Origin: Hetaerina americana
Lineage: Eukaryota; Arthropoda; Insecta; Odonata; Calopterygidae
Reading direction: 5' to 3'
NCBI GenBank assembly: GCA_022747635.1
Contig: JAKTNV010000005.1
Span: forward strand, 48,389,013-48,453,012
DNA: 64,000 nucleotides
The position numbers were made by a program, and so were the translations under genes. Shown here piece by piece: positions 35,017 through 45,491 of the stretch (its first letter is position 1; every line of letters starts with the position of its first letter). A model generated the notes under the pieces. It did no database searches. It was not told where the DNA came from and saw nothing but the letters and a program-made list of their open reading frames with translations.

Positions 35017-35907
35017 TTGATAATCAATGGTGCCAAATAATTAAGTGCATCTTTCATGATGACCTACTGTCAGCTACTAACAGGCCCCTGCGTAACTCGA
35101 ATTAATAACGCCATATCAGCAAAATGCAGAACATAATTTAATCAATACCGTCTCACCTCTCTCGAAATTCAATAATGAGGAACGTTTCTATGCATCTTAC
35201 ATTTAATAGTTTGCATTGAAACAAACTAATAATTGCATAAAATCCTTTGCATATATCCTAAATAAACTTAAACCTTCAACCAAATATAAGGTATTTAGAT
35301 TTTAAGTATGCAGTATTGGTCAAGTTCTGCATGAACAATCGAGAGCCCGGCAGGTATAATCCGTGATTAAAACTGATGGAAACCTGAAACTGCATTCGAC
35401 TGTGATATATCAAAAAACCAAATGAATGAATTCCACTTATGGCTTACTTGCTCTAACAAAGGATAACAATGTGAACTGATAAAATTCATCAATAAAATAC
35501 GGTTACGAAAGCGTGCTTAGTCCAACAGTAGAAATCATAAATTGGTTTAGTGTCAGGTGTGTCATTGGACTACAAACGTTTAAGATATAAAATTCTTAAT
35601 ATAGTCATTAAAATCCAGATCCATTTTGAATGCCTAATAATAAACGGAAATCATTAAATGATCCTATTTGCACTCCAGTCGGCTACAAAGGCGCAAGTTG
35701 TTTTTCAAAGTTATTCAGAGGATAAAACTAGTAAATAAAGAAGGACTGCAGACACTATTCAACTCCTGTGGATATTACTCATAGCCGTCGCTTAACACAA
35801 ACCCGTTTTCTTAAATGTCTTCGTGTAATTTTATCTCAATTTTCTTGGACTAGACCCACAATATTTCCACTCATTTGCATTTATAGATGAAAAAAATAAA
35901 GCACAAG
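35017..35907. other. No gene seen; AT-rich DNA
   Basis: AT-rich sequence with no recognisable feature. Confidence 0.45.
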
Positions 35908-36039
35908 AAAATTTATTCCCCTGCAGTCAGCTTGAAATAAGAAAAGAAGACAAAATAATCCTATGCATGTACGTATTACAGTATTTTATTTCCATTTCCT
36001 CTTTTTTTACTCCGAATAGACTGCAGGGGAATAATTTTT
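35908..36039. repeat. Inverted repeat (20 of 21 bp) around a 90-base loop
   Basis: AAAATTTATTCCCCTGCAGTC at 35908-35928, apart from one mismatch, is the reverse complement of 36019-36039. The inner parts also show partial A/G-rich versus T/C-rich complementarity, so a longer imperfect stem is possible. It may be a small foldback or non-autonomous element, or the end of the repeat continuing to 36190. Confidence 0.78.
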
Positions 36040-36133
36040 CATCAGTGTTATTATACATGAGAGCTCTATCGAGAGCACTATTACACTTGGACGACACATT
36101 TGAACACAAATCATGCAGAGAAAATCGGTAAAC

Positions 36134-36190
36134 GGACACTCACATTTTAGATAGTTTGAGTTTCCAGCCTTGTCTTCTTCAGGTCAGACT
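36134..36190 (-). repeat. Repeat module copy 1 (GGACACTCACAT...CTTCTTCA)
   Basis: GGACACTCACATTTTAGATA, then GTTTGAGTTT and TCTTCTTCAGGTCAGACT, aligns with the module at 37032-37095. Read on the minus strand it begins with CTGAAGAAG, a word often seen near the ends of retroelements such as Penelope-like ones. The strand and family assignment are inference. Confidence 0.55.
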
Positions 36191-36509
36191 AGAAGGTTTC
36201 GGCTGGAAGGAAGGAGAGGGCTGTGGCGACGGGAGGCGCGGTGCGTACTGCGAGAGGGGAGGGTGGGAGGAAAAAAATCGGTAAGGATCTAGCAATGATG
36301 GTTAAAACCGGAAATTCAAACGATCTGAATGCTAGCAAAAATATATGTGAATTCGTGAGCCTCACCTCTATACTGATGGCTGAATCGGGGTTGGGGCTAG
36401 CCAATGGACGCTGAAGCATCTGAAATAATAAATCATAGAAACAGTTATCAACGCAAATATTGGTTAGATAATTGATGATAGATTTAACTCAATACTTGTG
36501 AACTTCACT
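36191..36509. other. No gene seen; GC-richer patch
   Basis: 36190-36290 is G-rich with CpG, followed by mixed DNA. Short frames on both strands have no motif. Confidence 0.35.
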
Positions 36510-36692
36510 CATCAGGGGGAAGGAAGACCAGATCCTCGCCTTGCGCCTCCTATTGCTTCCAATAAAACTCTAGTACCCGAAAAAATACACATCACGGGTG
36601 AAGCTGAGAAACTGAGTGCTGGGAAACAAACCCGGGCCTTCCTGTCAGTAGTCCAACGCTCTATCCCCGGAATACCATACAAACATTACATA
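36510..36692 (-). mobile_element. Candidate tRNA-derived SINE
   Basis: Minus-strand reading of 36692-36615 gives a tRNA-like head: GGGGATAGAGCGTTGGACTA, then CTGACAGGAAGGC, then a B-box-like CGGGTTTGTTTCCC. This order and spacing fit a tRNA D-arm, anticodon arm and T-arm. The body is less certain and its left border at about 36510 is a guess. A long AT microsatellite lies just outside the head. Confidence 0.45.
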
Positions 36693-36708
36693 TACACATA
36701 AATATAAG

Positions 36709-36709
<1 letters not shown>

Positions 36710-36744
<35 letters not shown>

Positions 36745-36975
36745 TTATTTATTTATATATATCTTTGAAATAGAACGCTATTTAGTGGCGGAAAATATAT
36801 GAAAACACTTATATAGATTTTTAAAACAGAAACACAAAGAAAGAACACTCACATACGGAGTTCTAAAATACATACATAAGTGTCCATTTGGGTTTCTATG
36901 TTTTAAAAGTCTATATTAGTGTTTATACATATAAATATATAAATATATAAATAAATATATATATATATATATATA
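36710..36975. repeat. Large imperfect palindrome with AT microsatellite ends
   Basis: The arm 36801-36849 (AAAACACTTATATAGATTTT, then TAAAACAGAAACAC) is imperfectly complementary to 36879-36928 (GGGTTTCTATGTTTTAAAAG, then TCTATATTAGTGTTTATAC). Outside the arms are AT and TTTA repeats (36710-36760 and 36929-36975) that also pair with each other. The central part holds ACACTCACAT, also found in the modules on either side. Confidence 0.75.
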
Positions 36976-37031
36976 CACATATATAATATTTGGACGGTAC
37001 AATAGAAGGCACAATAGAATAACACTTAAAA

Positions 37032-37095
37032 GGACACTCACATTGTAAATTGTTTAAGCTTTTGCCCTTCTCCGAGGCCTTCTTCAAGTAAGACT
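37032..37095 (-). repeat. Repeat module copy 2 (GGACACTCACAT...CTTCTTCA)
   Basis: GGACACTCACATTGTAAATT, GTTTAAGCTTT and GGCCTTCTTCAAGTAAGACT align with the module at 36134-36190 in the same orientation, with a short insertion in the middle. Confidence 0.55.
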
Positions 37096-38066
37096 CGTCC
37101 AAGTAAAACTAATTTATTTATTTATATTTATATGTTTTTTTACATATATATATATATCCATTTTTTATTTAAAAATTGCAACCAAGCACTGCATTTCAAA
37201 TACGACCACCTCCCTTTTCCGAAAATGAAACCAATTTCATTAACCCCCTTTCATTATCACCTGGGCTGCAGAGAGTTACTAGGTGGAGGAGTGGTGGACA
37301 AAGGGAAATAGGCTACGGGGTATTGATATAACGGAAGATATGGGTTAGGAGAAACATAAAAAAGGTGGACAGGGATGAGAGGAAAAACAAGGCAAAGGGG
37401 GAAGTTGGGAGGAGCAAAGTGTGAAAGTGGACTAGGACTGAGAATGAAATCTAGTGCACATCATTCCTTAGGGGTGACCTGATATATGAAATAGTACTTG
37501 AATATATTAACAAACTAAAAAATTTCTTAAATTAAAACTAAATTGAATACTTCCGTTCATATAGTAAAATATTTAACATAAAAGGGAGAAAAATTGAGGT
37601 GCGATATCCCGTATTGCTATTCCGAAAAATTAGCCAATTAGGGTGGATTTTCAAAATATAATTTTTTTCATGATTAACAAAATTATATCTAGGCTGAAGG
37701 CAAGTAAAAATTTGAAAAGCATTAAAATTGAAATTTTAGAGGCTAAAGCTTAGCGTGACCAAGCCTTGTACGTACTCAATCTTTTGCACTAGTTTGCAAA
37801 TTAAGCACTACTTAAAATTGGTAATCAGAGTAAAATGCCTTCAAAGCTAGAGAGAAATAAATGATTTTATTAAGTCAAGTGTAATATTTTAATGAGAATT
37901 TAGTCTAAAAGAAATCATGTGTGTTGCACGAAAGGATTAAAGTTTCTTATTGAACCTTTGACCGGCAGATTTTTTTCTACCCCAAGATCCGACCAATGGA
38001 AATTACGATAAGCATTTCCAGTTCAAATGCAATTAATAAGCACATAGAACCAATTTTCTCTCATAA
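37096..38066. other. No gene seen; AT-rich DNA
   Basis: AT-rich with a short G/A-rich patch at 37270-37440. No motif was recognised. Confidence 0.4.
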
Positions 38067-38345
38067 AAAGACTTTTCAACCCCCCTATTTGTGGCTGGGA
38101 TCTCAATGACCCCAACAAATGTCTATGCGTTGGATTTTTCGCGTTGTCCAGAATTAGATATTAAAACCAGGCAGAAAAAGGTCATGCAGTTCGTGGATTC
38201 ACTTTACTGCAAATATGTCGTTCGTTATCAAGCTTTCACAGTTAAAGGTCGGGGGAGAATATACGCGGATACAACAGAATTAATGCAGGAAGTGATAAAG
38301 AGGTACGAACGCACAGAAATGGAGGGCAGAGCAAAAGAAAAATAG
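38067..38345 (+). other. Unrecognised open frame of normal composition
   Basis: After a stop at 38064 the frame is open to TAG at 38343-38345; the first ATG is at 38106. The predicted peptide is not low-complexity (for example QKKVMQFVDSLYCKYVVRYQ and DTTELMQEVIKRYERTEMEG) and has mixed charged and aromatic residues. I recognise no family, and no promoter or splice signals are convincing. It could be a relic, an exon, or chance. Confidence 0.18.
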
Positions 38346-38726
38346 CGAATGAAATTTAGGCTCATGGAGCTTTCCACTTATAACGTGGGAAAGAAGGGAG
38401 GAATTAAAAGTGAAAGACAGAAAGAAGCTGAAGGAGAATTGAGTGTGTACATCGGAAGAACCCGCCCGTGTCCTCTCTCATTCATCACTTGGAGCAAACA
38501 ACTGGACCCGATGGTTTTTACGAACCGAAACAGTGAAGCTGGAGGAGATGAGGAAGGGTGAGAATAGAGTGGGAGGAGGCGGGGGGATGGGGGGAAAGAG
38601 GCGGGTTTTGTGGGAGGAGATGCGGGGGGATATAGTCAACATACACCTCAAACTAGATTCTCTCCATCCACCGTATTATTTTCTTTACCACCGCTACTCA
38701 GAGCGTTGGAATTCATTAAAGCACAC
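38346..38726. other. No gene seen; G/A-rich patch
   Basis: 38380-38630 is G/A-rich on the plus strand with GGAGG and GGGG words, leading into the next microsatellite. Confidence 0.4.
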
Positions 38727-38736
38727 GTACACACAC

Positions 38737-38818
<82 letters not shown>

Positions 38819-38842
38819 ATATATATACACACACACATACTT
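38727..38842. repeat. Long (AC)n(AT)n(AC)n microsatellite
   Basis: A CA/AC run, about 60 bases of AT, ATACAT interruptions and a final ACACAC run. The Tyr/Ile repeat frames in this interval are artefacts. Confidence 0.95.
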
Positions 38843-41800
38843 ATATACCCCTCTTTTATCCGAGAAACGAAACAGCAAGCAAGCGCGCGAGCGGAAAGGA
38901 ATTGTAAATGAAAAGACACTGCGTGCTCTTTTCACTTTCACGGCTCTTTTTGGCCCCAGGGAGATGTTGTTTTGGGACGGAATGCAAGAGCTACAGCGTC
39001 GGCATCGGCCTTAGGCGGCGAGGAAAGATATGAGGAGGCTTAGAGGTAAAAAGAGAGGAAGTAGTCTGACGTAATCGGACCAATTTCTTCATCTCCCTTC
39101 TGAATTTTTCAAATACTCTCACTTGGAATGAAAAACGTAAAACAAGGCAACTTGGAGCTAAAGATGGAGGCTATTTTTTGGCAAGACAGTCACGAATGGA
39201 AATAGCCAACAGGGGAGATCGTATCTACCGGGAATAACCCAGTTGCCTTTTTTTAATTTATTGCAATGACCTTACCCTGCAATAATTAGGTAATTGTGAA
39301 TTTTTGTCAGCTTTCCTAGTTCTATATGAGGCTCTAGGTTACTACGATCGGGAGCCCTGCTGGCCGATTGATTATGACGAGAAAAGACAGAGTTTCATAT
39401 TATGCTCTTTATGTGTTTTTTCTGCCATGCCTTTCTTTTAGAATTATTTTCATAGTGAGCCAAATATAACGCCATCGCGTAAAAAATCTATAAAAATCAT
39501 TCAGGTGGTTTCATTTTGATTTTTGTGACGCTATTGTACACTTTACGTTATATATGAATTCCGTGTGTGCGTATGTGTTGGCATATTAAAAAATTTGAAT
39601 TTTTATTAAATTTATTTCAAAAGAGATTTATTAACGTCATAAAGAATTTTTAGATTAGTTTCCTTTATTGTATAGTGAAAATATAAAAGAAATGCGTGCG
39701 TTTTGGAAATGAAATATAAAACGATTCATATGTAAGAATACAGTTCTTCAATAAAAACCTCAGGTGGCGCATTTATTTAATCATCTCATATTAATGGGGA
39801 AAGAGTGAGTAATATAAACGATGCTCTTATGTTATTACGGTCCAATATAATATAAATATATACATATAAGTACATATATACATTTCTTGTTTATAATATG
39901 TATCAGGGAAATTACTTATGGTAAATGGTGTTAATGGTGTTAGACAATTACAATATCTCCCCAAATATTCTGTGAACAACTGAAGAAGTTGAGGATGAAA
40001 ACAAGGTTTACATATTTATCAGGGAAAAATAATATTCTAACAACATATTGGCTTAATTTAAATGACGAATGAAAAATAACAAAATTTGAATTGTTTTAAA
40101 ACAAACAATGGATTGTTCGATTATATTTAAGTGAAATAATGAACTGCGCACTTAATAAATAAAAAGAAACATTTGACGCTACTTTTTATCAAATTTAACT
40201 TCCTAACAGAAATACTCATGTGCAGATACCGAGAACCCACATCTTGAAAATATTGAATTATTTCCTTATTATTTTTCAGCTTCATAGATAAGGATATACT
40301 CGGATAAACTAATATTATACACTAAACATATTACACCATATTATCATAAATATGTCACAATTGTTCAATATTTGACTTTTGTGAAATTTGATGAGTTATC
40401 CTTATTAAATTTGATGTTTTCAATTTTTCAATTATCTTATTACGAGATCACGCTTATTTTTTATCTAGATCCATTGTGACCCTGTGATTTTCTGCTATAG
40501 CTGAGATTATGGAGCTGTTATTTCCAAGACTGAAATATCCTAGGTAGAACAGTTCCGAGGTGAAAAGATGCGGGTCTATAATGCCGTAGAGTGGTAATGT
40601 CGCGGGTTTGAGGAGATAGGCTGCAGTTGTCGGCGCCTTAAGTACATGGGCACTAAGGGTTTCTTACCTAACCCAATTTTGTTAGAATGTGCCCTCAGTC
40701 TCCCTCTTTTCAAGATACTAAATTTTCTCCATATTATCCAAAGAAGGGCAAAAGTTATTTACCTTTGAAAAAAATGTGAATATGGAAATTTTAGAGTATC
40801 AATGAGTAAAGCCATTGGGTTTCGTGTTAGGTGAGCCCTATTATCGCCTGTTAAACCAATCTATATGTTGGATGTATTATAATATACAGTTACAACCGTA
40901 GCCAGCAGGGGATACACGTAAGACATCTTCATATTTTTCATTCTTTTTTTATGAACCGGTTACATTTGGGTACCGCCATTCTAAAAATATCATATCCCTA
41001 AATCCCGCACTAGCTATTTGTAAGCAGTTGAGTACTTTGTTTTCCTAAAGTGATGCAGTGAAAATAATTGAAACTTAGAATCATCACCTATGACACATAA
41101 AAAGGCAAATTATCAACCAACGTTCGTAATGTATTCAATTCTCTGCAATGAGTGGGTCTCTGTCGTTCTTCCCATCGCATGCCTCCACATAAAGTAAATG
41201 AAGAACAAACGTAGAGGTAAATACATATGAAAGCACTTATCATCCAAACTCATTACGAGTTTTAATCGCCATTTGAAATATTCTCCACCATGTTAATATC
41301 CGGTGGTCCCAGTTATCGTCCCTTGTCCTGATTTTGATTATTCATTGCCACCGTCGTTTTTCACCATATCGTGCAAGGGGTGATCATACGCTATCAACAA
41401 ACATGTAATGAGCTCTTGCTGAGGAATGAAAAAAATCATTTATTTAGGAAATTATATAAATGTGAGTGATGAGTGAAATCGCTCCGTAAGCACAATGAGC
41501 ATATTGTTTTTTATTTCTATGGAATGATACTTAATCATTGAAATACTTCATGCGCGATAAGTTGATGTGGAAAATTGCATTTTTTTATTAACGGCGAATG
41601 CGATAATCCGGTATATTACAGGTTTTTGCTCTGACTTTTACCATAAAATTTCTTAATGTCCAGTCAAAAGCAAGAGCAATGGGAATGAATCATCGAAACA
41701 TCAAGTTTCCCGTTCGTATTTTGTTGATGAACATGTACGTATATCTCAGTTTGCAGAGGTCTAGTCCCCTTCCTACTCTCCTTATACCTACGACTCTGCA

Positions 41801-44759
41801 AAACCTTTGAATACTGGTCGAAGGACCTCCGACCAAAGACCAAAGGACCCCTATTGGCCCTCACCGTCACCCGAGATGCATGATTTTCAAAGTAATCGCA
41901 ACAATTAACAATACTGAGGTTTTCGAATGCAATAGTATGATGATATCTGTTTAAAAATTAGGAAAAAGTAAAATTCACGAGATAACTTTTTCCTAAATAT
42001 TAAGATTTTCATTATCTCAATGATTCCACAAGGAACTGTCATTATAATGCCCATTGTATTCCATTAAAAGTGCATCTTTCATATCTCAAAAAATTGGAGT
42101 AATCCCTGCACACATATCTGACGCAAAAAAACTGCAAAACATTTTCATATAAAATGTAGGAATTCAAAAAAACTGCGGGAGATGCCGTGACAATAACTTT
42201 CAACGGAGTTATCCTCCAATACATATTGAAATACAACAATTTCATTCGCCTCTAGTGAGATTTTGGTGAATGATTTTTACACTTGGAAAGTATTAAATTA
42301 TAACGTGGGAATTCGTTAAAGCGGATTAAGGAAAGTTAGTTTATGGTTTGAATTTTATTATAAAAGGAACAAAGCTACCATGCTAACATGTTACTTATAG
42401 TGGGAAAATAAAGGTGCACGTTGTTTTAAAGAATATTAACTACAAACGTTAAACGTTATCAATTTTTCCTCACGGTATTTGAAGAGAGTAGAATATTCTC
42501 GTCATGATGAACCCTTCTGGGGATTTCACCGCTATTTACAATACGAAGGAACCTTAGGGGAATAAAACACACTGCTGGGATGTATTTCAAGTCAAGAAAA
42601 TGGTCCTTATAAACCGGCTACTGTAATGCTAGCTTATTTTTATCATTCTATTAGCAACCTGTATGCATCTACGCAGTAAATAAGCGTAAGAAAGCGGGGA
42701 AGGAGATTTTATGGGGCAGGTTAATAACACTGAGTGTCTGTAAACGTAAGACATATCGTGTGCTGTATTTATATGCTTGAGTAGTTCATTGAAATGTGCC
42801 TCGGGGTCACTAATTTCTTCGCCCGCACTTATTTATGAGATTGTTTCCGGTGGATTATTTATTTTCTCTTAGATAAACAATCTTTTAATTCTGAATCTTG
42901 CTCCACTCCCAGTAGTGCGCAATTAGAGGAGCCGGTTGGGGGATCTTACTTCCGGCATATTTACCCGGAAGAAATTACTACCGTACATATTATAAGTAAG
43001 AAAGCATAAACTAGAAGACGTTTCTCTTTGAAACCATTTTGTTTCCGTTGATGTAGTTACCGAGCGTTCTTATTGCAGCTATCTTTCTGGTTGTGGTGTA
43101 GATATAACGGTTTCATCCGATAATTGTGAGCAAATTTCCTGCATTAATTATAAAGATAAATTTTACGAATCGAATTGACTGAATTGAATTAAACGTATTG
43201 GTCACATATGTAATGGAATCCGGTGGCCTGAACAAAGAACGCGATTTTTTATGTGGTTAAATCCTCCCTCCCGTCCACTAACTAATTAATTCAAAATTTT
43301 TTCTTTCAAACTGGATGCATTATATTTAAAATCTGACTCGGCAATCCAAACATTACCCAGTGGTCCAATTTTACCGGTAACTTAGGTGCATATCCATGAA
43401 ACCTAATGAAGAGACTCGGCAATCACAGTCTTTGGACCAACCTTTACGCTATAATATTTCTGTGCCCAAGGCCCACCATAAAATTTTCTTTATTTCTGCG
43501 CTAATGGTTTTAATATACCGGAAATTATCAGGAGCGGTGTCTTGCTCTACTCAGCTCATCACTGGCTGCAATAATATTGAACTCCAATCATGGCTGATGC
43601 CGTTAGGCAACAACATGTAATTCCAAGCACTGGATTTCTTTGAATGAAAAAACATTCTTGCAAAACCACAGGTTTAAGATGTAAAGGAAGTACTTCTCCG
43701 GCCGTGAACGTGTATATTGCACACATTGGGCATACTTCGATGTGAGTGCTACCCTAACTCCAAAAAACCCACATTCGGATTAAAAACCGTGAGGAGTAGA
43801 CTATTATCATTAAAACAGCAGGGCATAATTTCCTTAAGTAGTGAGGGATGATTTCAGGGCAACTTGAGTTGTTTAATGAAAAACGCAGGAGAAATTTTAC
43901 TATGCATTAAAAACTCATGCTTCAAATGCTTACCCATTAAATCTGATATCTAATTGAGCATTAATTTGCTCCTTATATCTCTTTTCCGTATATAACTACT
44001 TCAGCTAAATTCAAACTTTTCTAAGATTCTCCAACTCGGAGATAATCATAAACCGAAAAATAATTTTATCCGTTGACAAAAATAAATGACGGGGTTTGAT
44101 TTCAAAATCAGTTGTGTATTGCCACGACTTCGCCGTATTATATGCCATGATAATTCTAGTTGTAAAACCTAATACCCATATAACCAATCCTAAAAAAATT
44201 CTTTCAGTACAAATTAATTAATTTTAATTTCCATTTCAAAATTTTTCTTAAGCATTTAAAACCATTTGCAAAAAAAGTCTTCTCTCTCAGTTACTCTTAT
44301 TCGTTTCGGATGCTGGCTATTTGCATAGCGATTCTAACTTGATTGATGGGCGAAGAAGTCGTGAAGTAAAAGATATAAAGTATTGCTGAAAGGGTACCAA
44401 AACTTGAAGGATAGTTGATGAGGGAGAGAAAGAACCTAAAATTTTACATTTCCCCTTATTTTTGCTGGATATAATGTATACAGTAAAAATCTAATGCAAT
44501 CAACGACTCTATAATACTAATTTGTATCTGCTACTTCTTTTTAATTTTTAAATGGGTTAACGTTTGTCATGTCTAATTTTTCTCAATATATTGAATCCCT
44601 AAATTACTTATTTCCCTGAGATGCGTAGACCAGTCTATTTATGTAGGTAGGGTCTTGCGTTAATTATTTTGAAAGGCCAATCCACAAGTCGATAATATTT
44701 TCTTGTGTAAAATTACATAATGTCTTACAGTATCATAGAATTAATTATTTATTTGGTGA
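38843..44759. other. No gene seen; long AT-rich stretch
   Basis: Nearly 6 kb of AT-rich, unique-looking DNA. A weak tRNA-B-box-like GCGGGTTTGAGG near 40605 has no properly spaced A box. All open frames are under 85 codons and unrecognised. Confidence 0.45.
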
Positions 44760-45491
44760 AGTAACTATGGGATGAGAATCAATATTAATAAAACAAAGGT
44801 TATGCGATTTTCTAGAAAGAAAAAGGCCAAGTTTAACATTAAAGTAGGAGGGCAAAAACTAGAGCAGGTAGAACAGTTTACGTATCTCGGTAGTGTTTTG
44901 GACCAACACGGTCAAAGTAGTAGGGACGTAAGGAGAAGAATTGCGCTGGGCAAAGAGGCTTTCACAAGGAGGAGGGAGTTGATGACAGGGACTTTGAGTA
45001 AGGATGTTAAGAAAAGACTCGTAAAAACTTTGATATGGAGCGTAGCTATGTACGGTGCGGAAACGTGGTCATTGAAGCAGGAGGATAGACGTAGATTGGA
45101 GGCTTTTGAAATGTGGGTTTGGAGAAGAATGGAGAAGGTGAAATGGACAGAGAAGAAAACAAATGAGGAAGAACTTGGTATGGTGGGCGAAGAGAGGGGT
45201 TTGTTGGGAGCAATCCTATGGAGGCAGGAAGAGTGGATGAAGGGGGTGTTGACCGGCAGTGGGATGTTGAAGACTGTGATAGAGGGTAGAATGTTGGGCA
45301 AAAGAGGAAAGGGAAGGAACAGGATAGGGATGTTGGACGGGATGAAGGGAGGAAGAAAGTACTCAGAGATGAAGAGGGACCTGATATAGAGTAGGATGAT
45401 GGATTTTGTGTTTTGTAGGAGTAATAAAATATTTGTTTGGTAGTTGTGTCCATCCAAAAACCTACCTTAACCGGTAGATTACCTTAAAAAA
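44760..45491 (+). mobile_element. 5'-truncated LINE with intact 3' end and tail
   Basis: The copy starts just after the point where the catalytic ADD box would be and runs through the end of ORF2, a short trailer and a tail at 45438-45491. The tail carries CTACC...GGTAG and ends CCGGTAGATTACCTTAAA plus A. The same tail ends the copy at 15395-15843. This is the best preserved member of the family in the window. A target-site duplication was not evident. Confidence 0.85.
44772..45389 (+). CDS. LINE ORF2 C-terminal region (after the reverse-transcriptase active site)
   Basis: The 205-residue open frame begins with ININKTKVM (3-11), the conserved stretch just downstream of the ADD box in LINE reverse transcriptases. 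It continues with FTYLGSVLDQHG (36-47), RRRIALGKEAF (54-64), KRLVKTLIWSVAMYGAETWS (81-100), then RRRLEAFEMWVWRRMEKVKW (106-125). The end is GSGMLKTVIEGRMLGKRGKG (162-181) and a TAG. The first methionine is not a real start because the element is truncated there; the catalytic core and endonuclease are missing. The clade (RTE-, Jockey- or related) cannot be fixed from this part. The intact frame suggests it is younger than the copies at 15.4, 25.7-27.7 and 28.3 kb. Confidence 0.85.
   Translation: MRININKTKVMRFSRKKKAKFNIKVGGQKLEQVEQFTYLGSVLDQHGQSSRDVRRRIALGKEAFTRRRELMTGTLSKDVKKRLVKTLIWSVAMYGAETWSLKQEDRRRLEAFEMWVWRRMEKVKWTEKKTNEEELGMVGEERGLLGAILWRQEEWMKGVLTGSGMLKTVIEGRMLGKRGKGRNRIGMLDGMKGGRKYSEMKRDLI

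Noticed and set aside
36485..36512. Hammerhead-ribozyme-like CTGATGA with a GTGAAGTTCAC helix on the minus strand
   Set aside because: The required GAAA after helix II is absent (AAGT instead) and no helix III/I partner was found.
38443..39014. Open frames with long Tyr/Ile repeats
   Set aside because: Produced by the AT microsatellite; the same applies near 6011-6291 and 47601-47861.
40560..40640. tRNA-like words (GTAGAGTGG and GCGGGTTTGAGG)
   Set aside because: A and B box too close together and B box not matching well; no body or second copy.
44912..45457. Minus-strand frames of 181 and 135 codons
   Set aside because: Antisense shadows of the LINE ORF2 fragment.
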